Assembly (NCBI GenBank): GCA_900753095.1
Contig: CAADXT010000026.1
Location: 1 to 31,048, forward strand
Source: Eggerthellaceae bacterium
Lineage (GTDB): Bacteria; Actinomycetota; Coriobacteriia; Coriobacteriales; Eggerthellaceae
Direction: 5' to 3'
DNA: 31,048 bases
Of the stretch, positions 21,760 through 28,331 are shown piece after piece. Under the pieces are notes generated by a model. That model had not been told where the DNA came from. It ran no database searches and saw nothing but the letters and a program-made list of their open reading frames with translations. The translations under genes were made by a program, and so were the position numbers. Each line of letters starts with the position of its first letter. Position 1 is the stretch's first letter.

Positions 21760-23067
21760 ATGAGCCAGTTCGTAAACAACCCTGAACACGAATTCCAGTT
21801 CGACACCCTCGCCCTGCACGTTGGCCAGGAAGAGGCAGATCCCGCTTCCGATTCCCGCGCAGTGCCGATCTACCAAACCACCAGCTACGTGTTCCGCAAC
21901 TCTCAGCACGCAGCCGATCGATTCGGCTTGGCTGACGCAGGCAACATCTACGGCCGCCTTACCAACTCCACCCAGGGCGTGTTCGAAGACCGCATCGCCG
22001 CTCTCGAAGGCGGTACGGCAGGCCTGGCGGTTGCCTCCGGTGCTGCAGCCATCACCCTCACCATCCAGGCACTTGCTCAGCAGGGCGACCACATCGTTGC
22101 ACAGAAGACCATCTACGGCGGCTCCTTCAACTTCCTGGAGCACACTATTTCCCAGTTCGGCGTGGAAACCACGTTCGTCGACGCCCACAACCTTGAAGAG
22201 GTAGAAGGCGCCATCAAGGAAAACACCAAGGCAATCTACCTCGAAACGCTGGGCAACCCCAACTCCGACATCCCCAACATCGACGCCATTTCCGAGATCG
22301 CCAAGAAGCACGGCCTGCCTGTTGTGGTTGACAACACGTTTGGCACCCCGTACCTGTTCCGTCCGTTGGAGCACGGCGCAAACATCGTTGTTCACTCTGC
22401 CACCAAGTTCATCGGCGGCCATGGTTCTTCCCTTGGCGGCGTGATCGTAGACGGCGGCAACTTCGACTGGAAGGCAAGCGGCAAGTACGCTCCCATTTCC
22501 GAGCCTAACCCCAGCTACCATGGCGTTTCCTTCGCTGAGGCAGCCGGCCCCGCCGCATTCGTAACCTACATCCGCGCCATCCTGCTGCGCGACGAAGGCC
22601 CCTGCATCTCCCCCTTCAACGCATGGATTCTCCTGCAGGGCACTGAAACGCTTTCCCTGCGCGTAGACCGCCATGTAGAGAACACCAAGAAGGTTGTGGA
22701 GTACCTGCTGAAGAACCCGCATGTTGCCAAGGTAAACCACCCCAGCCTGCCCGACCATCCCGATCACGAGCTGTACGAGAAGTACTTCCCCAACGGAGGC
22801 GCGTCCATCTTCACGTTCGAGATCAAGGGCGGCAAGGAAGCAGCTTGGAAGTTCATCGACAACCTGCAGATCTTCTCGCTCCTGGCAAACGTTGCTGACG
22901 TTAAGAGCCTGGTAATCCACCCCGCTTCCACCACGCACTCCCAGCTCACCGAGGCAGAGCTGGCCGACCAGGGCATTACCCCTTCCACCATCCGCCTTTC
23001 CATCGGCACCGAAAATGCCGACGACATCATCTGGGACTTGGAGCAGGCATTCGCAAAGCTCGACTAG
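21760..23067 (+). CDS. metY: O-acetylhomoserine sulfhydrylase (MetY)
   Basis: 435-residue PLP enzyme of the Cys/Met metabolism family, cytoplasmic, making homocysteine from O-acetylhomoserine and sulfide. The PLP-binding lysine is Lys216 in HSATKFIGGHG; Asp191 in VVVDNTFGTP contacts the cofactor nitrogen; YGRLTNSTQGVFEDRIAALEGG near 64-85 is the family substrate loop. The length (about 430) and the block DYHGVSF-like YHGVSFAEAAGPAAF are typical of MetY rather than MetB or MetC (about 380-400). The ATG at 21760 has AAAGGA 11 bases upstream. A promoter lies ahead and a terminator behind. The next gene, a MetE-like methyltransferase, would carry homocysteine on to methionine. Confidence 0.93.
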   Translation: MSQFVNNPEHEFQFDTLALHVGQEEADPASDSRAVPIYQTTSYVFRNSQHAADRFGLADAGNIYGRLTNSTQGVFEDRIAALEGGTAGLAVASGAAAITLTIQALAQQGDHIVAQKTIYGGSFNFLEHTISQFGVETTFVDAHNLEEVEGAIKENTKAIYLETLGNPNSDIPNIDAISEIAKKHGLPVVVDNTFGTPYLFRPLEHGANIVVHSATKFIGGHGSSLGGVIVDGGNFDWKASGKYAPISEPNPSYHGVSFAEAAGPAAFVTYIRAILLRDEGPCISPFNAWILLQGTETLSLRVDRHVENTKKVVEYLLKNPHVAKVNHPSLPDHPDHELYEKYFPNGGASIFTFEIKGGKEAAWKFIDNLQIFSLLANVADVKSLVIHPASTTHSQLTEAELADQGITPSTIRLSIGTENADDIIWDLEQAFAKLD

Positions 23068-23088
23068 CCCCACAACCCTTCTAACCAC

Positions 23089-23118
23089 AAAAAGGCCCTT
23101 CAACCGAAGGGTCTTTTT
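23089..23118 (+). terminator. Terminator of metY
   Basis: AAAAAGGCCCTTC at 23089-23101 pairs with GAAGGGTCTTTTT at 23106-23118 with one G-T pair and a four-base loop, 22 bases after the metY stop. Confidence 0.9.
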
Positions 23119-23134
23119 CATGCCCAGAAAGCGC

Positions 23135-23172
23135 GCTTGCGCCCGAAGGGACCGCCCCCTTCGGGCGCAAGC
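23135..23172. repeat. Perfect 16-bp inverted repeat
   Basis: GCTTGCGCCCGAAGGG at 23135-23150 and CCCTTCGGGCGCAAGC at 23157-23172 form a perfect stem with a six-base loop. It lies 16 bases after the metY terminator and has no T run, so it is not an ordinary terminator. It sits beside the long palindrome. Confidence 0.8.
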
Positions 23173-23190
23173 ATCAGTGCAAGGCGCATA

Positions 23191-23470
23191 TTCTCTTTTA
23201 ACGGGCTACAGCAAACCGCTGAGCCGGGGCGGGCGCTGCCCGTCGGGCCTCTCTGAAGCGCGGTTTTCAAGGAATTGCCGCAAAGAAATCGCCCCAGGTA
23301 CTCGACCAAAAAATGCAGGGAAACCCTGAACCATGCGTCGAGCCAATCTCCGCGATTTCTTCTGCCAAATCCCCAAAGCAATTCCTTGAAAACCGAAACA
23401 AGCGAAAATGAGGCCCGACGGGCAGCGCCCGCCCCGGCTCCCAACGAATCTATAGCCCGCTAAAAAGAAC
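23191..23470. repeat. 280-bp imperfect palindrome, MITE-like
   Basis: The two halves pair along almost the whole length around a centre near 23322-23330. Perfect blocks are 31 bases (23221-23251 with 23410-23440, beginning GAGCCGGGGCGGGCGC), 17 bases (23262-23278 with 23378-23394, GGTTTTCAAGGAATTGC) and 10 bases (23283-23292 with 23352-23361, AAGAAATCGC). Smaller blocks are CTCGAC/GTCGAG (23301/23337) and an apex CAGGG-AAA-CCCTG (23316-23328). The outer ends TTCTCTTTTAACGGGCTA and its partner at 23453-23470 match imperfectly. No open frame of interest is inside. A non-autonomous mobile element or a large structured RNA are both possible; target duplications were not recognised. Confidence 0.8.
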
Positions 23471-23499
23471 GCCTATAACCAGGGCAAGCTAAACGCCCC

Positions 23500-23539
23500 T
23501 ATAATCGAATGCATGCAAGGGCGACGCAAACTCCGCCCT
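23500..23539 (+). promoter_or_regulatory. -10 element and leader hairpin of the MetE-like gene
   Basis: TATAAT at 23500-23505 is a perfect -10, though the -35 region is poor. About 12 bases downstream AGGGCG (23518-23523) pairs with CGCCCT (23534-23539) near the expected 5' end of the transcript. No S-box is recognisable. The -10 lies 30 bases past the end of the palindrome. Confidence 0.5.
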
Positions 23540-23593
23540 AAAATCCCATGTAAATAAGGCAGTTTCACCTAGTTAACTTAAAGGAGCATCACT

Positions 23594-24709
23594 ATGTCAA
23601 CCAATGCTGCGCCCTTCCACTACGATATCGTGGGCAGCTTCCTCCGTCCCGAGAAACTGAAGGAAGCACGCGCCCGGTTTGCCGAAGGCGCCATTTCGCA
23701 CGACCAGCTCGAAGCCGTTGAAGACGAGGCCATCAAGGAGCTCGTTGAACAGCAGAAGGCCGCCGGCTTGCATGCCGTGACCGACGGCGAGTTCCGTCGC
23801 TCCATGTGGCACCTCGACTTCCTCACCGAGCTCGTTGGCTGTGAAGAGGCTGGCGCCGAGCACTGGTCCGTGCACTTCAAGGGCCATCAGCCCAAGTCGA
23901 AGACCGTCGTAATCACCGACAAGGTCGATTTCGGCGAGCATCCCTTCCTGAAGCACTTCGCTTACACGAAAAGCGTTGCCGGCGACACCCTGGTAAAGCA
24001 GACCATCCCTTCGCCCACCATGCTGCACCTTATCTGCTGCGTTCGCGAGGAGAACTACACGCCCATCGAGCGCTACAAGGACAACGAAGAGCAGCTGTTC
24101 GCCGATATTGCCGCCGCCTATCGCAAGGCAGTGCAGGCGTTCTACGACGCAGGCTGCCGCTACCTGCAGTTCGACGACACTTCCTGGGGCGAGCTGTGCG
24201 ACCCCAACAAACGTGCCGCCTACGAGGCCCGCGGCTTCGATTTGGACAAGCTTGAGCGCGACTACGTGAACCTGATCAACGAAGCCCTGCGTGACAAACC
24301 CGAAGACCTGGCCGTTACCATCCATATCTGCCGCGGCAACTTCCGCTCTACCTGGTTCTCCTCCGGCGGATACGACCCGGTAGCACCCATCCTGTTCCCG
24401 AACCTGAAGGTTGACGGATTCTTCCTGGAGTACGACTCCGAGCGCGCCGGCGACTTCGGCCCGCTGCACCACATCGCAAACCAGAAAGTAGTGCTTGGCC
24501 TGGTTACCTCGAAGGACGGCGCGCTCGAAGACCCAACCGACTTGAAGCATCGCATCGAAGAGGCAGCCAAGTACGTGCCGCTGCGCAACCTGTGCATCAG
24601 CCCCCAGTGCGGCTTCTCTTCCACCGAAGAGGGCAACATCATCGAGCCTGAAGACCAGTGGAAGAAGATCGCCCTCATCAAAGAGGTTGCCGAAGAAGTT
24701 TGGAAGTAA
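23594..24709 (+). CDS. MetE-like (core) cobalamin-independent methionine synthase
   Basis: 371-residue protein equal to the C-terminal catalytic half of MetE, like the YxjG/YxjH group; classical MetE is about 750 residues with an N-terminal duplicate that is missing here. Zinc and homocysteine ligands are visible: His244 and Cys246 in IHICRGN, Glu279 in FFLEYD and Cys339 in SPQCGFSS. The N-terminal DIVGSFLRPEKL and VTDGEFRR are family blocks. It should transfer a methyl group to homocysteine, but the donor (methyl-folate, methyl-corrinoid protein or other) is uncertain for short forms. AAAGGAG stands eight bases before the ATG. It follows metY after a 526-base gap that contains the palindrome. 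Confidence 0.88.
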   Translation: MSTNAAPFHYDIVGSFLRPEKLKEARARFAEGAISHDQLEAVEDEAIKELVEQQKAAGLHAVTDGEFRRSMWHLDFLTELVGCEEAGAEHWSVHFKGHQPKSKTVVITDKVDFGEHPFLKHFAYTKSVAGDTLVKQTIPSPTMLHLICCVREENYTPIERYKDNEEQLFADIAAAYRKAVQAFYDAGCRYLQFDDTSWGELCDPNKRAAYEARGFDLDKLERDYVNLINEALRDKPEDLAVTIHICRGNFRSTWFSSGGYDPVAPILFPNLKVDGFFLEYDSERAGDFGPLHHIANQKVVLGLVTSKDGALEDPTDLKHRIEEAAKYVPLRNLCISPQCGFSSTEEGNIIEPEDQWKKIALIKEVAEEVWK

Positions 24710-24735
24710 GCTTCCCCCGCAAATCAGCCGATACA

Positions 24736-24772
24736 AGAAAGGCCAGCATTCACCTGCTGGCCTTTCTGTTTT
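24736..24772 (+). terminator. Terminator of the MetE-like gene
   Basis: AGAAAGGCCAGCA at 24736-24748 pairs perfectly with TGCTGGCCTTTCT at 24755-24767, followed by GTTTT. It lies between this gene and the convergent membrane protein gene. Confidence 0.92.
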
Positions 24773-24791
24773 CCTTGATTGATCCGCCGGA

Positions 24792-25511
24792 CTATTTGCC
24801 GTCCCCCGAGTTCGCATCGTCGCCGTTTTGCGTAGGCGGCTGCGGAGCAGGAGGAACCTGCTGGCCAGGCTGCTGCTGAGCCTGCGGTTGCTGCGGGGCC
24901 TGAGGCTGCTGCAACTGCTGGTTCTGCTGATATTGCTGCGGCGCCCACCCGTTTGCCATAGGCTGCTGGTAAGGCTGCCCAGGCATAGGAGGCTGGCCAC
25001 CATAGCCGCCCATCGAGGCAAATGCCTTACGCGCTCGGTTGGCGAACACCGACAGGATGACGAACAGCACCAGCGAAATCATGCCGCCTACGAAAAGGCT
25101 CACAGCCGCTGCGGCGATGCTCCAGCCGAAAGCGCCACCGAGCTTTGCCGGGTTCTTGCTGGCGCGCAGCGCGAAGATGCCCGCAACCAGGCACACCACC
25201 TTGGCAACAACGTAGCCGAAGCTCAGGCCAACCATCAGCATGATGCTCGCCTGTGCGACATCCATCGCCTCATCCTGCGTCATGCTCGAAAAATCGTAGG
25301 AAGAATAAGGCGAAGAGCCGTCGAACGCCGAAGAGGAAGAGCCCGACGATTGCAGCTCGGAAACCAAGGCATTCACCACCGCCGGATCGTTCAGCGAAGT
25401 GGAAGCGATGCCCATGAACAGGGCAATCACCAAGCCGCCGGCAATGCCCAGCGACGAAAGCACGATCGTCGCAATGCCCAAGCCGCGCATAACGCGCATA
25501 TCAGAATTCAT
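24792..25511 (-). CDS. Small membrane protein with Gln/Pro-rich tail
   Basis: 239 residues. Three or four hydrophobic helices (about 9-35, 90-112 and 126-152) surround a Ser-rich extracytoplasmic-type loop at 45-85. The last 75 residues are a low-complexity tail built of Gln, Pro, Gly, Ala and Tyr (PYQQPMANGWAPQQYQQNQQ, then repeated QQPQ units) ending DDANSGDGK. The layout resembles DUF4064-type or Gram-positive tail-containing membrane proteins; no function is known. The ATG at 25511 is preceded by AAAGGGG at six bases. Its N-terminal segment resembles the four-helix part of the 514-residue protein at 19721-21265. It appears monocistronic. Confidence 0.7.
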   Translation of the reverse strand: MNSDMRVMRGLGIATIVLSSLGIAGGLVIALFMGIASTSLNDPAVVNALVSELQSSGSSSSAFDGSSPYSSYDFSSMTQDEAMDVAQASIMLMVGLSFGYVVAKVVCLVAGIFALRASKNPAKLGGAFGWSIAAAAVSLFVGGMISLVLFVILSVFANRARKAFASMGGYGGQPPMPGQPYQQPMANGWAPQQYQQNQQLQQPQAPQQPQAQQQPGQQVPPAPQPPTQNGDDANSGDGK

Positions 25512-25647
25512 TCAAGCCCCTTTCACGAGCTACTTATTTTGTTGCATTGTACCCAAGCAGCGTCATAGCGCAGCAAAGCGACAACAAGCAGATACAAAAC
25601 GATGCCCCCGTTTTTCTGGGGTGAAAACCAAAGCAAAGACTGCTTTT

Positions 25648-25797
25648 GGCAAAATAATCGACTTGGGAACGAACAATCACTCCAACTTCATCAAGTTATT
25701 CAACGTTTATGTATAAAATGGTGCGTTTTTCAGCGAATAGCCTCATTGCCTACGGCGAAAAGGAAGGGCACATCGTTCCCAAGTCGATTATTTTGCC
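25648..25797. repeat. 150-bp element with perfect 25-bp inverted ends (MITE candidate)
   Basis: The 25 bases at 25648-25672 (beginning GGCAAAATAATCGACTTG) recur as an exact reverse complement at 25773-25797, separated by 100 bases. Matching stops abruptly at both edges of the repeat, as for transposon terminal repeats. The interior has no transposase; it contains TATAAAAT around 25712. The stretch lies in the 338-base gap between two leftward genes. Target duplications are not evident. A miniature transposable element, an excised IS scar or a regulatory recombination site are possible. Confidence 0.78.
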
Positions 25798-25849
25798 ACC
25801 CATAAGCCCTTTCCTGGTTTTGGGCAACCTCCAGTGCCCCCGCCAATAG

Positions 25850-27502
25850 CTATTTCGTCTTATGGAACATGTCCCAAACCAACCACGCCGAAAGCGCGAA
25901 GGCCGACACATACTCGATAAGGGAAAGGAACGGCAAGCCGAACACGTGCGGCATGTCCACGGCAATAATCAGGCTGCCGCTTACCAGCAAGCCGGCGATA
26001 ACCAAGCTCATCGCCAAGCGGTTCGCAATGCGCCCCACCTTGTACAACGGTTCGGGGGAGCTGAGCATTTCCATGTTCACCTTCAGCTGTCCGCGCGAAA
26101 GCATGCGTAACGTATCGCCTGAGTACTCAGCCGCCTTAACAAGGCTGCGAGCAGAAGCATTGAGCGAGATAAGGAGCTCTTTCGTGTAGTTCTCCAACTC
26201 CTGCTTCATGTCCTTCGAGCGCATCAGGTGGCCGTTGATGATGTCGATGATGTTCGTTTGCGCCAGGCATTCCTGCAGCGAGCCTTCCATGGTGACGATG
26301 CCGCGCGAAACCGCCGTGACCGAAGCAGGCAGCGTTACCTTGCACTGGCGGGGAAGCACCATGATATCGCTCAGCAACGCGCCGATATCGATATCGGCCA
26401 CATCGGTAGAGCCGTAGCTTTCCAGCACGTTGTCGAGCTCCGCCAGGAAACGCGGATGGTCGATGGCGTTCATATCGTGCGCAACCGAAAAGGTAATCAG
26501 GGCATCTTTAAGCTCGGCGGCGTTCTTGGAGCCCACTGCCTTGATGATGTTGCCGAAGCCCGCACGGTCGCGCAGCGAAAGGCGCCCCATGATCCCCAGG
26601 TCGATGTAGATTACCTTGCCTTCATGGATGAAGATGTTGCCTGGGTGCGGGTCGGCATGGAAGAAGCCGTGCTCCAAGATCTGCGTGGCGTAGTTGTCCA
26701 TCACCTTAAGGCCGATTTCTTCCAAATCGTAGCCGTTCTCAACCAAGCGCTTGGTGTCGCGGATGGAGATGCCCTTCACGTACTCCATCACCAGCACTTC
26801 TTGCGTGCAGTACTCCATATAGGGCCTGGGGCAGGTAACGTACACCACGTCTTTGTTCAAGCGGGCGAACTCTTCCAAGTTGTGCGCTTCCTTCAGGAAG
26901 TCGGTTTCCTCAAGGAAGGTGACCCACAGCTCTTCCACCACATCGCGCAAGTCGAGCATCTGGTTGTCTTTCATGAAGCGCGAAGCGTGCTTGGCAACCG
27001 AGCGCATAACGTCGATGTCCTGGGCCATGGTGGCGCGGACACCTGGGCGCTGCACCTTAACCGCCACCTCTTCGCCGTTGGAAAGCACCGCACGATGAAC
27101 CTGCGCCATAGAAGCGCTGCCCAAGGGCTTCGGGTCGATTTCCTTGAAAATCTTGTCGAATCGCTCACCGTAGATGCCCTGCAAAACTGCCAGCGTCTCC
27201 TCGAACGGCATGGGGTCGCAATCCATCTGGAGCTCGGAAAGCGCATCGCAGTAGGCGCGGGGCAGAATCTCGGAACGAAGCGAAAGCATCTGCCCTATCT
27301 TGATGAAGCTCGGCCCCAAATCGATAAGGATGTCGCGGAACTGGTTGGGCGAAAGGCCGTCCATCACATGATGCTTGCGCATGAGCATCACAATCTCACG
27401 CAGACGGCGCGTACGCGTTTTGCGGCTTAAGCCGAACTGTTTGTCGGGGTCGAACTCGGCCCTATCGCGAAAAAAGTGTTTGAGCAGGGTATTCTCGTCC
27501 AT
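25850..27502 (-). CDS. ABC1/AarF/UbiB family atypical kinase
   Basis: 550-residue kinase-like protein. Family marks: the K68-IGQ motif (FIKIGQMLSLR), the Ala-rich loop GSASMAQVHRA (about 128-138), catalytic-lobe Lys149 in VAVKVQRPG, EETDF at 198-202, FHADPHPGNIF (281-291) and IDLGIMG at 300-306 for Mg-ATP. Two membrane helices close the protein (about 490-515 and 520-545). UbiB members are ATPases that help extract or traffic quinone and isoprenoid lipids; this organism type is expected to use menaquinone, so a broad lipid role is more likely than ubiquinone synthesis. The ATG at 27502 follows AGAGGA. A phasin-like gene lies just upstream on the same strand, separated by a terminator. Confidence 0.92.
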   Translation of the reverse strand: MDENTLLKHFFRDRAEFDPDKQFGLSRKTRTRRLREIVMLMRKHHVMDGLSPNQFRDILIDLGPSFIKIGQMLSLRSEILPRAYCDALSELQMDCDPMPFEETLAVLQGIYGERFDKIFKEIDPKPLGSASMAQVHRAVLSNGEEVAVKVQRPGVRATMAQDIDVMRSVAKHASRFMKDNQMLDLRDVVEELWVTFLEETDFLKEAHNLEEFARLNKDVVYVTCPRPYMEYCTQEVLVMEYVKGISIRDTKRLVENGYDLEEIGLKVMDNYATQILEHGFFHADPHPGNIFIHEGKVIYIDLGIMGRLSLRDRAGFGNIIKAVGSKNAAELKDALITFSVAHDMNAIDHPRFLAELDNVLESYGSTDVADIDIGALLSDIMVLPRQCKVTLPASVTAVSRGIVTMEGSLQECLAQTNIIDIINGHLMRSKDMKQELENYTKELLISLNASARSLVKAAEYSGDTLRMLSRGQLKVNMEMLSSPEPLYKVGRIANRLAMSLVIAGLLVSGSLIIAVDMPHVFGLPFLSLIEYVSAFALSAWLVWDMFHKTK

Positions 27503-27646
27503 GTAGTTCCTCTTTGAATGCCAGCTTGGCTGGCGGCGGCGACTGCGTACGGGGCACCCGAATGGAGCAGCCCTTACGGCAGGGCAGGCAAGCGCTCAAC
27601 CTGCGCAGCCAAACCGGCCAGAAGAAGCAGCCCCATTGATGCCACC

Positions 27647-27688
27647 GGCAAAAACAAAACAAGCGCGACGGGAACCCCCGCCGCGCTT
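27647..27688 (-). terminator. Terminator after the phasin-like gene
   Basis: AAGCGCG at 27661-27667 pairs with CGCGCTT at 27682-27688, and CGGG at 27669-27672 with CCCG at 27777-equivalent positions inside the loop (27677-27680), with one mismatch. On the minus strand T-rich sequence TTGTTTTGTTTTTG follows. It lies 10 bases after the stop of the phasin-like gene and before the kinase gene, so read-through would be partial. Confidence 0.8.
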
Positions 27689-27698
27689 TGTCTACCTG

Positions 27699-28028
27699 CT
27701 ATTCTGCCTTTTCCTCGGCAGGAACCTCTTCGGCTTCGCCCGCAACAGGCTCAGCGGCAAGCTTTGCCACCGTTGCCGCGAACTCAGCACGTTCTTCTGC
27801 GCTCATGGTTTTCATGGCAGCGGCAATGCTTTCCTCGCGCACCTTGGCAACCGTCTCAGTTGCCTTATGCTGCAGCTCGCGGTTGATGTCCTTGCCCTGC
27901 TCAACCGTAACGCCGCCCTTTTCAATAAGTGTGTCGAGCACTTCCTTGGCCTTTTCGCCGGTAATGGCCATAGCGCCTACGCCCGCCAGGAAAATGTCGC
28001 GGAAACCCTTTTCGAAATCGGTAGCCAT
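27699..28028 (-). CDS. Phasin-like small helical protein
   Basis: 109 residues, almost entirely alpha-helical by composition. The N-terminus MATDFEKGFRDIFLAGVGAM is mildly hydrophobic, followed by EKAKEVLDTLIEKGGVTVEQGKDINRELQHKA, the recurring pattern of phasin-superfamily (PhaF/PhaI-like) proteins, and a Glu/Ala/Lys-rich tail (about 90-109). Phasins coat polyhydroxyalkanoate granules, but no PHA synthase is in the window, and many anaerobes carry such proteins without PHA. The ATG at 28028 has GGAGGGG six bases upstream, and TATAAT lies further up at 28070-28075 on the minus strand. Neighbouring the UbiB-like kinase suggests a lipid- or membrane-linked role. Confidence 0.76.
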   Translation of the reverse strand: MATDFEKGFRDIFLAGVGAMAITGEKAKEVLDTLIEKGGVTVEQGKDINRELQHKATETVAKVREESIAAAMKTMSAEERAEFAATVAKLAAEPVAGEAEEVPAEEKAE

Positions 28029-28069
28029 GATAACCCCTCCAATTCAAGTAGATTTGATCCCTGAAGCCT

Positions 28070-28075
28070 ATTATA
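28070..28075 (-). promoter_or_regulatory. -10 element of the phasin-like gene
   Basis: The minus strand reads TATAAT, a perfect -10, 41 bases before the ATG at 28028. The -35 window (CCTTCA at 17 bases spacing) is weak. Confidence 0.5.
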
Positions 28076-28285
28076 TCGGCTTTGCCCCAGCTTGAAGGCG
28101 TGTCGGGGAAACGTAACGGAGCCGAGTAAAACGCTGATTTGCCAACATCCTAGCCGCCTTTGCGTGAGAACCGTTAGCCTCAAGGGAAAAGATCAGCCAC
28201 CTGTTACTCCTCAACAACGAAAATTCAATGGAGTTATCGAGAACGTCCATTTTTATTGAGCACATTGTTGGATAAACTAGCCATG

Positions 28286-28307
28286 CCCTGCTAAGCAGGG
28301 TCGTTTT
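28286..28307 (+). other. Hairpin with T run in the activase leader
   Basis: CCCTGC at 28286-28291 pairs with GCAGGG at 28295-28300 around a TAA loop, followed by TCGTTTT. It looks like a short intrinsic terminator placed 25 bases before the activase GTG, so it could attenuate that gene. The stem is only 6 bp, so this is tentative. Confidence 0.4.
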
Positions 28308-28331
28308 GGTTAGAAAGAAGTTTTAGATATC

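Noticed and set aside
21718..23121. Long minus-strand open frame opposite metY
   Set aside because: The plus strand encodes a full PLP enzyme with all motifs; the antisense frame has no support.
23597..25021. Long minus-strand open frame opposite the MetE-like gene
   Set aside because: Antisense shadow spanning a terminator and part of another gene; no family motif.
25709..25849. 46-codon open frame reading through the right inverted repeat (begins MYKMVRFSANSLIAYGEKEG)
   Set aside because: No ribosome binding site; it ends at the base before the kinase stop and crosses the repeat edge. Could be a transposase remnant, but no family similarity was recognised.
26228..27430. Plus-strand open frame opposite the UbiB-like kinase
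   Set aside because: Antisense shadow rich in His, Val and Asp; no start signal.
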